Below, piece by piece: positions 8,795 to 17,690 of a DNA stretch of 64,000 nt. The DNA is from Chlamydiota bacterium. Its GTDB lineage: Bacteria > Chlamydiota > Chlamydiia > Chlamydiales > Parachlamydiaceae. Every line of letters starts with the position of its first letter. The stretch's first letter is position 1. The position numbers and the translations under genes were made by a program. The stretch lies in the NCBI GenBank assembly GCA_013288825.1, contig JABDBC010000005.1:1-64000 (forward strand), in the 5' to 3' direction. A model generated the notes under the pieces. That model worked only from the letters and a program-made list of their open reading frames with translations. It searched no databases and was not told where the DNA came from.

Positions 8795-10351
8795 ATGTTT
8801 GAGCTATCGGTTGCGCTAAAGTACCTCTCTCCACGTTGGCGACAGCTCTCTGTTTCGATGATCAGCATCATCTCAATATTAGTGATCGCCCTTGTCGTCT
8901 GGCTCATCGTCGTTTTTTTCTCCGTTACTCATGGACTAGAAAAAAGCTGGATTCAAAAGCTTATCACCCTCACAGCTCCAATTCGGATCACCCCCACAGA
9001 AGCCTATTACCAATCCTACTACTATCAAAGCGATAGCATTAGCTCGGCATCGAATTATGCGACAAAAACAATTGCAGAGAAGCTCGTCAGCCCTGTGGCT
9101 GATCCCTATGACCCCGAAATAGATGGCGAGCCCCCCTCACAATGGCCACAACCTAATAAAGATGCGGATGGATCTGTCGTCGATATCGTAAAAAAAACAT
9201 TTAATGCCATTGACGGCCTCCCTAGCTCACTTGGGGTTAGCTCATCGGACTTTGAAGTAGCTGTCGCTAATGTGCGTATTAAATTAATTCGAGAAGGTGC
9301 CGACGGACAATGGAACCAATCGTACCTCAACCAATCCGCCTATCTTGGTTCTCTCGATCCTAATAATCAAAGCTTAATGCAATCCCTCTTACCCCCTTCT
9401 GAAGCCGATATCGCAAACCTATCCAAAGGCACATCTAGAAACCTCTTAGTGAACCTTCAAAAAACCTCTGAAGGGAAACAAGTCGTCATTCTTCCAACAG
9501 ATCCTGAAATTGGGGAAGCAATCCTTTTGCCAAAAACTTTTCGCGATGCTGGCACTCGTCTTGGAGACCAAGGACACATCTCATATTATTCCCCCACTTT
9601 GAGCGCTGTGCAAGAGCAGCGTCTTCCAGTATATGTCGCTGGTTTTTACGATCCAGGTATCATCCCCATTGGAGGGAAGTTCATCATCGTCAATAAATCC
9701 ATCACAAATCTGATTCGGGCCTCCCACAATCAAAGTGAGGCTTTGTCAACAAATGGAATCAACATCCGTTTCGATGATTTAAACAACCTTGAAGAGGTCA
9801 AAAACAGCCTGACAAAGAGCTTTGAGCAGGCAGGGATTTTACCATACTGGGATATTGAAACTTATCGGGAGTTTGATTTCACGCGCGATCTGATCCAACA
9901 GCTTCGCAGCGAAAGAAATCTTTGGACATTGATCGCAACAGTTATCATCATCGTTGCCTGTTCCAATATCATCTCCATGCTGATCATTTTGGTGAACGAT
10001 AAAAAGCACGAAATCGGCATCCTCCGTTCAATGGGAGCCACTTCTGCGAGCATTGCATTGATCTTTGGCTTTTGTGGTGTGGTCATGGGGATGTTAGGAA
10101 GCCTTATTGGAACATTGGCAGCAATTGTGACGTTGAGGAATTTGCAAACTTTGATCGATTGGATCGGCAGTCTGCAAGGACATGAAGTCTTCAATCCTGT
10201 TTTTTATGGCAACACTCTTCCCAATCAGATCAGTGCCGATGCGATTGCCTTCGTTGTGCTGTCCACAGCAATCATTTCGTTAATCGCTGGGATCGTCCCC
10301 GCCGTTAAGGCCAGCATGTTGCGCCCCTCTTCCATTTTAAGATCCGAGTAG
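8795..10351 (+). CDS. lolC: LolC/LolE-type ABC transporter permease
   Basis: This 518-residue inner-membrane permease is predicted to release lipoproteins from the inner membrane for transfer to the outer membrane. Residues about 20-45 form the first membrane segment (ISILVIALVVWLIVVFFS). A large periplasmic domain follows (about 45-370), then an FtsX-type C-terminal domain with three membrane segments. The cytoplasmic loop NDKKHEIGILRSMGAT is the family hallmark that contacts the ATPase. It ends 6 bases before lolD, so the two are clearly co-transcribed. There is one permease gene here instead of the separate LolC and LolE of enterobacteria, and whether it corresponds to C or E cannot be decided. 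The periplasmic domain is somewhat longer than in E. coli. Confidence 0.87.
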   Translation: MFELSVALKYLSPRWRQLSVSMISIISILVIALVVWLIVVFFSVTHGLEKSWIQKLITLTAPIRITPTEAYYQSYYYQSDSISSASNYATKTIAEKLVSPVADPYDPEIDGEPPSQWPQPNKDADGSVVDIVKKTFNAIDGLPSSLGVSSSDFEVAVANVRIKLIREGADGQWNQSYLNQSAYLGSLDPNNQSLMQSLLPPSEADIANLSKGTSRNLLVNLQKTSEGKQVVILPTDPEIGEAILLPKTFRDAGTRLGDQGHISYYSPTLSAVQEQRLPVYVAGFYDPGIIPIGGKFIIVNKSITNLIRASHNQSEALSTNGINIRFDDLNNLEEVKNSLTKSFEQAGILPYWDIETYREFDFTRDLIQQLRSERNLWTLIATVIIIVACSNIISMLIILVNDKKHEIGILRSMGATSASIALIFGFCGVVMGMLGSLIGTLAAIVTLRNLQTLIDWIGSLQGHEVFNPVFYGNTLPNQISADAIAFVVLSTAIISLIAGIVPAVKASMLRPSSILRSE

Positions 10352-10357
10352 GTCTTT

Positions 10358-11047
10358 ATGAATAATTCAAACATCGTCTTACGAGCAACTAACCTTCATA
10401 AAAAATTTTATTATCCGCGAAAAGTGACGATCTTAAGTGGAGTCTCTCTTTCCATTCATGCAGGGGAAACAGTGGCGATTATGGGGCGTTCTGGGGAAGG
10501 AAAAAGCACCCTTTTGCAATTGTTGGGAACTCTGGAAAACCCCTGCCAGGGCAGTATCGAGATTTTGAATCAACCCGTGACACTTTTTAATAAATCGAAA
10601 ATACGGAATCGCCATATTGCATTTATTTTCCAATCGTTCCATCTTCTCGATGACTACACTGCTCTTGATAACATTCTGATACCAGCAAAAATTGCCAGAC
10701 ATGACACAGGAAGGGGAAGCAAAGCACATAAACGCGCTTTCGATTTATTGGAAAAAGTTGGATTACTCGACCGAGCAAATTTTACGACAAAACTGCTATC
10801 TGGCGGAGAAAAACAGCGCATAGCTATAGCAAGGGCACTCTGCAACAATCCCGATATTATCTTTGCCGACGAGCCTTCGGGAAATTTGGACAACGAAACG
10901 GCATGTATCATTCATCGGTTGCTCTTAGATGTTGCTGAAGAAGGGAAAAGCATCATTATGGTAACGCATGATCCCAAACTAGCTTCCATGTGTATGACAC
11001 AATACGAATTAAAACAAGGATCCATTCACAATGCAATTCAAGCTTAA
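10358..11047 (+). CDS. lolD: LolD-type lipoprotein export ABC ATPase
   Basis: This 229-residue ATPase powers the adjacent permease. Visible motifs are Walker A GRSGEGKST (about residue 43), a Q-loop FIFQSFHLLDDYTALDN of the LolD/MacB class, the signature LLSGGEKQRIAIARAL, Walker B DIIFADEPSGNLD and the switch histidine in MVTHDPKLA. The length is normal for LolD. It overlaps the next gene by 17 bases. Confidence 0.92.
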   Translation: MNNSNIVLRATNLHKKFYYPRKVTILSGVSLSIHAGETVAIMGRSGEGKSTLLQLLGTLENPCQGSIEILNQPVTLFNKSKIRNRHIAFIFQSFHLLDDYTALDNILIPAKIARHDTGRGSKAHKRAFDLLEKVGLLDRANFTTKLLSGGEKQRIAIARALCNNPDIIFADEPSGNLDNETACIIHRLLLDVAEEGKSIIMVTHDPKLASMCMTQYELKQGSIHNAIQA

Positions 11048-11576
11048 TACGAGCAATCCATACAAACATCTCGAATTCCAAGAAATTTTTTCCAAATATG
11101 GCCATTCATTGGATGTTACAACAGTGGATATAGAGGAGATCAATGCAACACCCCTTGAAGTACTCGTGCACAAGGCCAGCCAGCTCGATGAAGATGTTCT
11201 CGTGGAAGATACCTCACTCGATGTTGAAGGGGAATCTGTAGGAATCCATGTCAAATGGCTTCTGAAACACCTGATGCACTATATAGGCCACAAGGTTGTG
11301 TGGACTGTACTATTGGGATATCGGAAGGATGATCAGGTATATGTCTTCAAATCGCAAATCAAAGGAGAGATCGTTTTTCCACGAGGAGGAAATGGTTTTG
11401 GCTTCGACCCGATCTTTCAACCTGAGGGGTGTACAAAGACCTTAGCGGAATCGAAATCCGAGACAAATAATGCGCGATTTATTGCTGTGAAGGCATTTTT
11501 AAACAATGAACCGTTTACAACTCATCCACTGATTAAAGAATGGAAAGGGGAATGGCAGCAACCACGGAAGGGATAA
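11031..11576 (+). CDS. HAM1/RdgB-family non-canonical purine NTP pyrophosphatase
   Basis: This family removes inosine, xanthosine and similar triphosphates from the nucleotide pool. The protein has 181 residues, slightly short for the family (about 195). The N-terminal SNPYKHLEFQEIF replaces the usual S-x-N-x-x-K-x-x-E pattern. EDVLVEDTSLDVEGE corresponds to the metal-site E-D-S/T-G/S-L, and NGFGFDPIFQPEGCTKTLAE matches the GFGYDPIF signature. The following serine/histidine motif (SHR in typical members) is changed to NNARFIA. It overlaps lolD and is probably in that operon. The family assignment is good; because several key residues differ, the exact substrate is uncertain. Confidence 0.8.
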   Translation: MQFKLNTSNPYKHLEFQEIFSKYGHSLDVTTVDIEEINATPLEVLVHKASQLDEDVLVEDTSLDVEGESVGIHVKWLLKHLMHYIGHKVVWTVLLGYRKDDQVYVFKSQIKGEIVFPRGGNGFGFDPIFQPEGCTKTLAESKSETNNARFIAVKAFLNNEPFTTHPLIKEWKGEWQQPRKG

Positions 11577-11600
11577 GGAAAACAACGTCTTAGTAAAAAA

Positions 11601-12031
11601 ATTAAACGCAAAGGCGCGAAGAAGGGACGTAAAGGACGGTGTACCTTTTACGTCCCTTATGTCCCTTGTCTTTTATGTCCCTTAGAGGTAATTGCAGAAG
11701 TGCCGGCCCTCCGGGACGGTATGTGTTGGTTGGCTGTTACCCAGGCTTCGCTTACCCCTCCGGGGAGCTTCAGCCTGGGCTATTATGTAAACAGCCCTCC
11801 GGGCAGTGTGAAAAATTGATTTTCAAACAAAAGTATCCACACACAGCCCGGAGGGCCTGTTCACATAATAGCCCAGGCTGAAGCTCCCCGGAGGGGTAAG
11901 CGAAGCCTGGGTAAATGCCAACCAACACATGCCGTCCCGGAGGGCCGGCACAAACCAATATCGTTGGCCTGATGATTTGGCACTTCTGCAATTACCTCCT
12001 TATGTCCTTTACGTCCTTTGTCCCTTCTTCT
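11601..12031. repeat. Nested palindrome: family D fragment, family A arms and an M-core element
   Basis: From outside inwards: a half copy of family D (ATTAAACGCAAAGGCGCG), a family A hairpin (11624-11684), then an element at 11685-11998. That element starts GAGGTAATTGCAGAAGTGCC and ends with its complement. Its arms carry CGGCCCTCCGGGAC and CCCAGGCTTCGCTTACCCC with exact partners on the other side, around a centre near 11820-11850. More family A units follow to 12031, 2 bases before the stop codon of the next gene. Open frames inside it are reflections of the palindrome. The same M core is found at 22362-22721 and 50896-51273. Confidence 0.9.
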
Positions 12032-12032
12032 A

Positions 12033-13283
12033 TCAAGGCTTAATCGCGTCGACGCATGTGTCAAAGGCATCTAGAATGGAATTACAGCAAGCAGTGGGAC
12101 TGCAGCAACTGCTACAATCTTCACCCTCATGACTTACTTCTACGATATCGCGGGGATTAATCTTCAAAACTCCAACTGTTCTCTTATCCAAATAAACAAA
12201 ACCATCACCCCGTCTTTCATAACGTCCATAAAACTGCATGCATACTGCTCTATAAAACTTGCCCCCATGCATACTATCGCCATGGCCATTGCTTTTTCGT
12301 TCGAGGTACCCAAAAATTGGACGGCCCCATATGGGAAAAAAAACCATAAAAGCAGCGGCCAACACTAAAGGAACGGCATAAAAGACTTCACGAAATAGGT
12401 CTACACATCCTTTTCCAATCATTTTGCCCCCTTCAAGACAGCTAATCCTACCATCGAGAATTTTGAAAGGAACAATCAAAGCGATCGTTAAAGGAATCAT
12501 GACTGCAAAAAAAACAGATTTTATGAGACTAACGATAGGGGAAAAAATGATAAGCCCAATACCTTTGATCCGGATGACTGCGCAAGAGTCGGTATTATAA
12601 ATTTTACCATTATTATACGTTTTGCCATTACTATCTGCAAGATACCTTTCATAGGATTTTATACCTTCATAGGTTACCTTTTCTTGAACTATTTCTTTAC
12701 CATCTTGGATTACCCTTTCTAAAACTGTTTTTTTATTGTATTCCTTTTTAGCAATTAGATAGCCCCATCTTCGGTTTGGCTCAAACTTAAGTTCAACCCT
12801 TTGATCAGTGATACATTTTTCCTTGTCTTTAAAAAAATCAAGAAGAGACTGGGATTCTTTTTCCCCCTCCCGTACGATCCTATGTTTCACCTGAATTTCT
12901 TCGCTTAAATATGCCAACCCCATGAAAAGACAACCGAGGATCTGACCAGGGACTGCAAAGATGATGCCAAAAAATATTCGGGCTACCTTCAACACAGTAC
13001 CAGTAGGTTGCTTATTAAGTGTTCTGACACATTCTTTCTTCTCGTTAATCGAAAGTGTATAGGATTCGCCGCCCTTCCAAAAATGCCACGCTATCCACCG
13101 AAAAGGAGCTCTGCAGGCATTGGCTATCTCTTCACACTCACTACAAAAATCGGATTCAGGAGGGCGCAATATTTTCTCAAATTTGATTTGAGGTTGATCT
13201 ATTGTATAAGGCTCAATAGTTAACGTACCATTAGCAACTGACAAACCTGGTGCATAATCTACAGAAAGAAAAAATCCTGACAT
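12033..13283 (-). CDS. Unknown multi-pass membrane protein with Cys-rich C-terminus
   Basis: I do not recognise this 416-residue protein. Hydrophobic segments appear around residues 107-130 (IFFGIIFAVPGQILGCLFMG), 235-275 (two close segments, IIFSPIVSLIKSVFFAVMIP and following) and 300-325. A cysteine cluster occurs near 42-55 (FCSECEEIANACRAPF). A second lies at the C-terminus (CSSCCSPTACCNSILDAF, about 390-410), an unusual density. The ATG at 13283 has AAAGGG close upstream. Paired hydrophobic segments resemble inclusion-membrane proteins of chlamydiae, which is inference only. Its end abuts the nested palindrome at 11601-12031. Confidence 0.7.
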   Translation of the reverse strand: MSGFFLSVDYAPGLSVANGTLTIEPYTIDQPQIKFEKILRPPESDFCSECEEIANACRAPFRWIAWHFWKGGESYTLSINEKKECVRTLNKQPTGTVLKVARIFFGIIFAVPGQILGCLFMGLAYLSEEIQVKHRIVREGEKESQSLLDFFKDKEKCITDQRVELKFEPNRRWGYLIAKKEYNKKTVLERVIQDGKEIVQEKVTYEGIKSYERYLADSNGKTYNNGKIYNTDSCAVIRIKGIGLIIFSPIVSLIKSVFFAVMIPLTIALIVPFKILDGRISCLEGGKMIGKGCVDLFREVFYAVPLVLAAAFMVFFPIWGRPIFGYLERKSNGHGDSMHGGKFYRAVCMQFYGRYERRGDGFVYLDKRTVGVLKINPRDIVEVSHEGEDCSSCCSPTACCNSILDAFDTCVDAIKP

Positions 13284-13379
13284 AAACCCTTTTATAATTA
13301 ATAAAAAATATTGTTTGAACGTTAATTGTACAACATATACAATATTTATTCAATATTAATTTTAAACTTAAGGTGTTGT

Positions 13380-14360
13380 ATGTTAAGAAGAATGGTGCCT
13401 CGGCAAGTCATGTTTATGTCCGTTATGTCTATCACTCGCATCTGGGATTTTGCCCCACATAACGCTTTCACTGACCTCATAGATTATAAACAAACCCTCT
13501 TTTGCACATTTCGCGAAGCTGATGAGCACGCGGGCGGCATAGATGGAACTATTCGCATCCTCATGAGCTCCGATGGTGTAACTTGGAAACCCGCTGCTCA
13601 CATAACAAAAAAAGGGATTGATTTACGCGATCCAAAGCTGTCAATTACACCCAATGGACAACTCATGCTATCAATGGGGGGTACGATATACCGAGAGGGC
13701 ATCTCTCATGGCACAAATTCTTATGTTACTTTTTCCGATGATGGCGTCACATGGAACGAACTTGCAAAAGCAGATATGCCCTATGGATGGATTTGGGGAG
13801 TCTCCTGGGGTGACCGAGAGGGCTTTGGAGGGGCATACCAACTGACAGATCCTTCTGATACAGAAAAGCCATGGATTTTGACACTTGTAAAAACATTGAA
13901 CGGAGTGGATTACGAAAAGGTAACCACGTTAGACATCCCAGATTTTCCCAGTGAAACAACGTTGCGCATTTTGCCCGATCAGACGATGATCGCCCTTGTG
14001 CGCCGGCATGGAAATGGTTGGATTGGAACATCCACACCTCCATATACTGAATGGAAGTGGTCAGATTCTGGCACACGTCTAGGCGGTCCTAATTTCATCG
14101 TGTTGCCCACAGGACAATTATGGGCAGCATCGCGCTTATATGTTAAGGAAAAAGATGGAATGCACACATATATGGCTGTTGGTCGGATGGATCGAAAAAC
14201 CTACGCCCCTGAAATTGTTTTACCAAGTGGTGGAGACACAGGGTATCCTGGGATGGTTTTCCGTGATGGAATCTTATATGTGAGTTATTATTCATCGCAT
14301 GAGGGCAAGAGCAGCATCTACTTGGCAAAAATCCAACCTCATCCCAGCTCCCCGGAGTAA
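13380..14360 (+). CDS. Sialidase-like (BNR/Asp-box) beta-propeller protein
   Basis: This protein has 326 residues from the ATG at 13380; the open frame continues up to a TTG at 13326, but the recognisable domain only begins at IWDFAPHNAFTDL. Asp-box-like motifs are visible (LMSSDGVTWKP, TFSDDGVTWNE). So are FCTFREADEH, whose Arg resembles the arginine of sialidase-type propellers, LRDPKLSITPNG and GGPNFIVLPTGQLW. These are typical of exo-alpha-sialidase-like proteins of unknown substrate. No clear signal peptide is present, so an extracytoplasmic site is not shown. It converges on the Tsp gene across a family C palindrome. The fold is fairly sure; the enzymatic activity is not. Confidence 0.75.
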   Translation: MLRRMVPRQVMFMSVMSITRIWDFAPHNAFTDLIDYKQTLFCTFREADEHAGGIDGTIRILMSSDGVTWKPAAHITKKGIDLRDPKLSITPNGQLMLSMGGTIYREGISHGTNSYVTFSDDGVTWNELAKADMPYGWIWGVSWGDREGFGGAYQLTDPSDTEKPWILTLVKTLNGVDYEKVTTLDIPDFPSETTLRILPDQTMIALVRRHGNGWIGTSTPPYTEWKWSDSGTRLGGPNFIVLPTGQLWAASRLYVKEKDGMHTYMAVGRMDRKTYAPEIVLPSGGDTGYPGMVFRDGILYVSYYSSHEGKSSIYLAKIQPHPSSPE

Positions 14361-14408
14361 ACAAGATAAACAGCAGCAGCCAGGGATCAGGCTCAGACAA
14401 GAACAGCG

Positions 14409-14631
14409 AGGAAGAAAAGTAACAGGATAGGCAGGATCGCAAGCGGCAGGATAAGAAGGATAGCAAGCATCCTCTCTTTAAAGGATTATGAAGGCTGAAG
14501 GATAAAGAAGAGCAATTGTATAGCAGAATTCATCTTTCAGCCTTCATATTTCATCCTTTAAAAAGAGGATGCTTACTATCCTTCTTATCCTGCCGCTTGC
14601 GATCCTGCCTATCCTGTTACTTTTCTTCCTC
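14409..14631. repeat. Long inverted repeat, family C, between convergent genes
   Basis: The left arm runs GAAGAAAAGTAACAGGAT, CAGGATCGCAAGCGGCAGG, AAGGATAGCAAGCATCC. The right arm is its complement (GGATGCTTACTATCC through ATCCTGTTACTTTTCTTC). The inner part differs between copies: here AAGGATTATGAAGGCTGAAGG pairs with its own complement near 14532-14560. Other copies lie at 30668-30869 and 48651-48852. It fills most of the 321-bp gap, where it could terminate both converging transcripts. Confidence 0.85.
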
Positions 14632-14681
14632 AACGTTCCTACCTTAGTTAGGTTGTGATGATGTTAGTTAGTTGTTAGTTG

Positions 14682-16673
14682 TTAGTTGAGGTTGGTGTTG
14701 TGTTCGAGCTTGATCATGTCGTTCACAATCTCGTAAGCCTCTTCCAATTGGTAGTCTTTCTGCTTCTTTGAATAAGCAATCACTTCCCAGGATGGTATCG
14801 TCTTCAGGTCCACTAAGAACTGCTGATATCCTTGATTTAGCAACATTCGCTTTTGGCTTCTTCTAGCAAGCTCTGGAACCATATTTTTCCACAATGTCAT
14901 CTTATGCTGCAGTGAAGGGGTATAATAATGAAGATACCAATCCTTTTTATCGGATGGTACATCCTTCAATTCATCATCGTAATTAGATGCAATCTCTCCA
15001 CCTGGTTCAACATGCTCCAGATACTGCTCACCGATCCTTGTTTCACTGAGAAAGCCTGGAACTGTAATATCCGCCTTCACACCTTTCCCTTGCGGACTAT
15101 GCCCTGAAACAGTGTAATATTTTCCCACAGTTACCTTCAAATAGGGCTTTGAATCCGATGATGTCACTGTCTGGCTTTGTATTGTCCCCTTTCCGTAGGT
15201 GTGTTCATCGCCCACAATCAACGCTACACCATAATCTTGCAATGCCTCAGCAACAATCTCAGCTGCCGAAGCTGTCTCACGTGAAGTCAAAATGACTAAA
15301 GGACCATTATAGGCGCGAATATTATCCACATCGCGATAGACCTGTTCTTCTCCGTTTGAATACTTAGAAATCACAATAATTCCCTTCGAAATAAATAGCC
15401 CAGCAACTTGTATGGCTTCTGTAAGAAATCCACCGGTATTATCTCTAAGATCTAATATCAAACCGCTCAGGTTTCCTGTTTGTTGCAGTTTTTCAATCGC
15501 TGCACGCACATCATGCTCACTATCAATGGTATCGCTCCGATAAAAGGAATGTAGTGTGATCACACCGATGATCCCATTATCAATCTTTTTATATGCGCTC
15601 TCAGCGCGTCCTTCATTTACATTTACCTTCGCAGGAACCAATTTGACAGTTATCTGTTTATCTTCCGATTTATCCCCTTCTTTAACAGTGCGCTCTAAAA
15701 CAAGAGTGATCGTTGGATTGCTCGGATCATGTAACCAGCCTAACACGACATCTAAAGGTTCATCTGCAATTTCTCGACCATCGATTTTGATGATCTTGTC
15801 ATTCACTTGTATTTTCCCGCTTTTGACTGCCGGCCCCCCCTCAAGAAGGCGGGTGATGACGAGATTTTCTCCAATCTGTCTGAGCTCCACACCAATGCCC
15901 TGATATTCTTTTTTAAGGCGAACCTTCATGTCAAATGCTTCGACACGGTCAAGAAACTTTGAGTGGGCATCAAGACTACTTGTCAACGCCTTCAAGATAT
16001 GCATTGCAAAGAGATTCTCTTGCTCAGCTTCTGACAAAGGATTCCCTTTCTCATCGACGCCTAAATAAGAAGCTTCAGCACGATCCATGGCTAAATTATA
16101 GCGTTTTAAAATCTCCTGTTTTTTTTCAGCAGATAAGTCAGGTCCCAAATGAAGAGTTTTTGATTGAATAAATTCCACAATATCATTGTGTACTCGCTTT
16201 TTCAGTTGACTGACATTTTCAGCAAATGAAAGTTCCTCTGAGAGCCAGTCTTGAGGGATTTGTTTCTTAGCACTTTCGAACAATGGTGCAGGATTGCTGA
16301 TAAGGTCTTTTCGAATTCCCTGCTCTCGAATGATGGCGCTTTTTATGAGATTATGCAGCTGTTTAAATGGAGCGATGTCATTTTTGCCATATTGCTTTAA
16401 GACTGTGCGGCTCTCAGATTCAGTGGGTTGCAGATAAAATCGAACTTCGTCTTGCATCAGATAAATGCGGTGAGGATCAAACTGGTCGATATAGACGGTA
16501 AAGGCATTTTTAAGAATTTCAGATGAGATTTCTTTCTTATCGACGTGTTCTTTGAAGATTTGATCCATCAGCTTATGAACATCGGATTCCTTTAGACGAA
16601 CCTGATCATCGCCAACAACGATGCCAGCATAAAAAAACCAAGACATAAACAGAATACAACGAAAAATACGCAT
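14682..16673 (-). CDS. tsp: Tail-specific (C-terminal processing) protease, S41 family
   Basis: This 663-residue periplasmic serine protease is of the Tsp/Prc type (CT441 in Chlamydia trachomatis). An N-terminal signal peptide (about 1-22, ending near YAGIVVG) is followed by a helical N-terminal domain (DQFDPHRIYLMQDEV is typical). A PDZ domain covers about 240-330 (EYQGIGVELRQIGENLVI). The protease domain contains SRETASAAEIVAEALQDYG and GDEHTYGKGTIQ, giving the expected catalytic Ser and Lys. A C-terminal helical domain follows. GAGGAG about 10 bases before the ATG supports the start. The family degrades or trims periplasmic proteins; whether this one acts on host proteins cannot be read from the sequence. 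Confidence 0.93.
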   Translation of the reverse strand: MRIFRCILFMSWFFYAGIVVGDDQVRLKESDVHKLMDQIFKEHVDKKEISSEILKNAFTVYIDQFDPHRIYLMQDEVRFYLQPTESESRTVLKQYGKNDIAPFKQLHNLIKSAIIREQGIRKDLISNPAPLFESAKKQIPQDWLSEELSFAENVSQLKKRVHNDIVEFIQSKTLHLGPDLSAEKKQEILKRYNLAMDRAEASYLGVDEKGNPLSEAEQENLFAMHILKALTSSLDAHSKFLDRVEAFDMKVRLKKEYQGIGVELRQIGENLVITRLLEGGPAVKSGKIQVNDKIIKIDGREIADEPLDVVLGWLHDPSNPTITLVLERTVKEGDKSEDKQITVKLVPAKVNVNEGRAESAYKKIDNGIIGVITLHSFYRSDTIDSEHDVRAAIEKLQQTGNLSGLILDLRDNTGGFLTEAIQVAGLFISKGIIVISKYSNGEEQVYRDVDNIRAYNGPLVILTSRETASAAEIVAEALQDYGVALIVGDEHTYGKGTIQSQTVTSSDSKPYLKVTVGKYYTVSGHSPQGKGVKADITVPGFLSETRIGEQYLEHVEPGGEIASNYDDELKDVPSDKKDWYLHYYTPSLQHKMTLWKNMVPELARRSQKRMLLNQGYQQFLVDLKTIPSWEVIAYSKKQKDYQLEEAYEIVNDMIKLEHNTNLN

Positions 16674-16748
16674 CAGATTTGACTCCTCAAGATTGTGTTT
16701 CTATAAACGTGACAATATAACTTCGCCAATAAAATTCCAAGCATCACT

Positions 16749-16890
16749 CTTAAAAAAATTTTTAAACGCAAAGGCGCAAAGACGCGAAGTCGCAAAGAAA
16801 GTAAAAGAGGTTATTTTTTTATAAAAAAATACCTTCTTCTTCTCTTTGCGGCTTCGCGTCTTAGCGCCTTTGCGTTGAATTTTTTTATTA
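16749..16890. repeat. Inverted repeat, family D, between divergent genes
   Basis: AAACGCAAAGGCGCAAAGACG followed by CGAAGTCGCAAAGA (16763-16798) pairs with TCTTTGCGGCTTCG and CGCCTTTGCGTT (16841-16877). A T/A-rich centre lies between. It sits in the gap between tsp and scpA, which are divergent, so it cannot be a simple shared terminator. A full-length relative is at 31282-31498; fragments are at 11601, 29010 and 53943. Confidence 0.8.
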
Positions 16891-16964
16891 GATGTTGCCT
16901 TCATTAGCCTGATGCGCATGTTCGAAGCTTTGCATTAGAAATCTGAATCTTGTATTCTGTTGAA

Positions 16965-17690
16965 ATGCAAACAATGCCCAATACCCAATCTTTCAGCTTA
17001 GACAATTTTGAAGGACCTCTGGACTTCCTGCTACACCTCGTCCAAAAAAATGAAATAGATATCTATGAGATCCCTCTGAAGCAAATCACCGATCAATTTC
17101 TCGCTCGCCTCACTTCTGAAATCTCCCCAGCAACTGTCGATCAGGGGGCAGAATTCATCCAATTGGCGGCCACCCTATTGCTGCTCAAAAGTCGGATGCT
17201 TCTTCCCAAACACGAACTGCAAGAGCAACCATTAGAAGATCTAGATACCGATCCCCGCTTTGAAATCATCCACCATTTGGTAGAATACTGTCGTTTCAAA
17301 GACGTTGCAAAAATCTTGGCTGAACGTGAAGAGCATCAAGGTGGCTTCTATTCACGGGGTTTCGACGAAAGAGGAGATCCTCAAAAATTCTTAGGAATTG
17401 AACACCTTTCCTTAAACGATCTCGCAGAATTATTCCAACAAATCCTAAGTAAGGCAAAGAGTCATTTCGAAGTAATTTATGAGGAACAATGGCTAATTTC
17501 AGATAAGCTGCAGCTTATTAGACAATTGCTCAAAGAATTTAAATCAGTTGCATTTGCACAACTTTTCTCATTGGAGCTAAGTCGTGCAGAATTAATCGTC
17601 ACTTTTCTAGCAGTTCTCGAACTGATGAAATCTGGCGAACTCTATGTCATCAAAGAAAACAACCAAGTATTTATAAAGTCATATGTCTAA
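16965..17690 (+). CDS. scpA: Segregation and condensation protein A
   Basis: This is the 241-residue kleisin subunit that joins SMC with ScpB in bacterial condensin and helps chromosome segregation. Family features are FEGPLDFLLHLVQKNEIDIYEIP near the N-terminus, the ATLLLLKSRMLLP motif around residue 70, and a winged-helix C-terminus (VTFLAVLELMKSGEL). A TTG at 16950 is in frame, but the ATG at 16965 (or the one at 16974) fits the family start better; no strong ribosome binding site is visible. It overlaps scpB by 8 bases. No smc gene lies in this window. Confidence 0.92.
   Translation: MQTMPNTQSFSLDNFEGPLDFLLHLVQKNEIDIYEIPLKQITDQFLARLTSEISPATVDQGAEFIQLAATLLLLKSRMLLPKHELQEQPLEDLDTDPRFEIIHHLVEYCRFKDVAKILAEREEHQGGFYSRGFDERGDPQKFLGIEHLSLNDLAELFQQILSKAKSHFEVIYEEQWLISDKLQLIRQLLKEFKSVAFAQLFSLELSRAELIVTFLAVLELMKSGELYVIKENNQVFIKSYV

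Noticed and set aside
11685-11998. Insertion sequence with terminal inverted repeats
   Set aside because: The ends are inverted repeats, but there is no transposase frame inside and no clear target duplication. I list it as a palindrome, possibly a non-autonomous element.
11639-12070. Overlapping open frames on both strands with sequences like AGPPGRHVLVG
   Set aside because: They are translations of the two arms of an M-core palindrome; the same peptides recur at 22.4-22.7 kb and 50.9-51.3 kb only because the DNA repeat recurs. There is no ribosome binding site.
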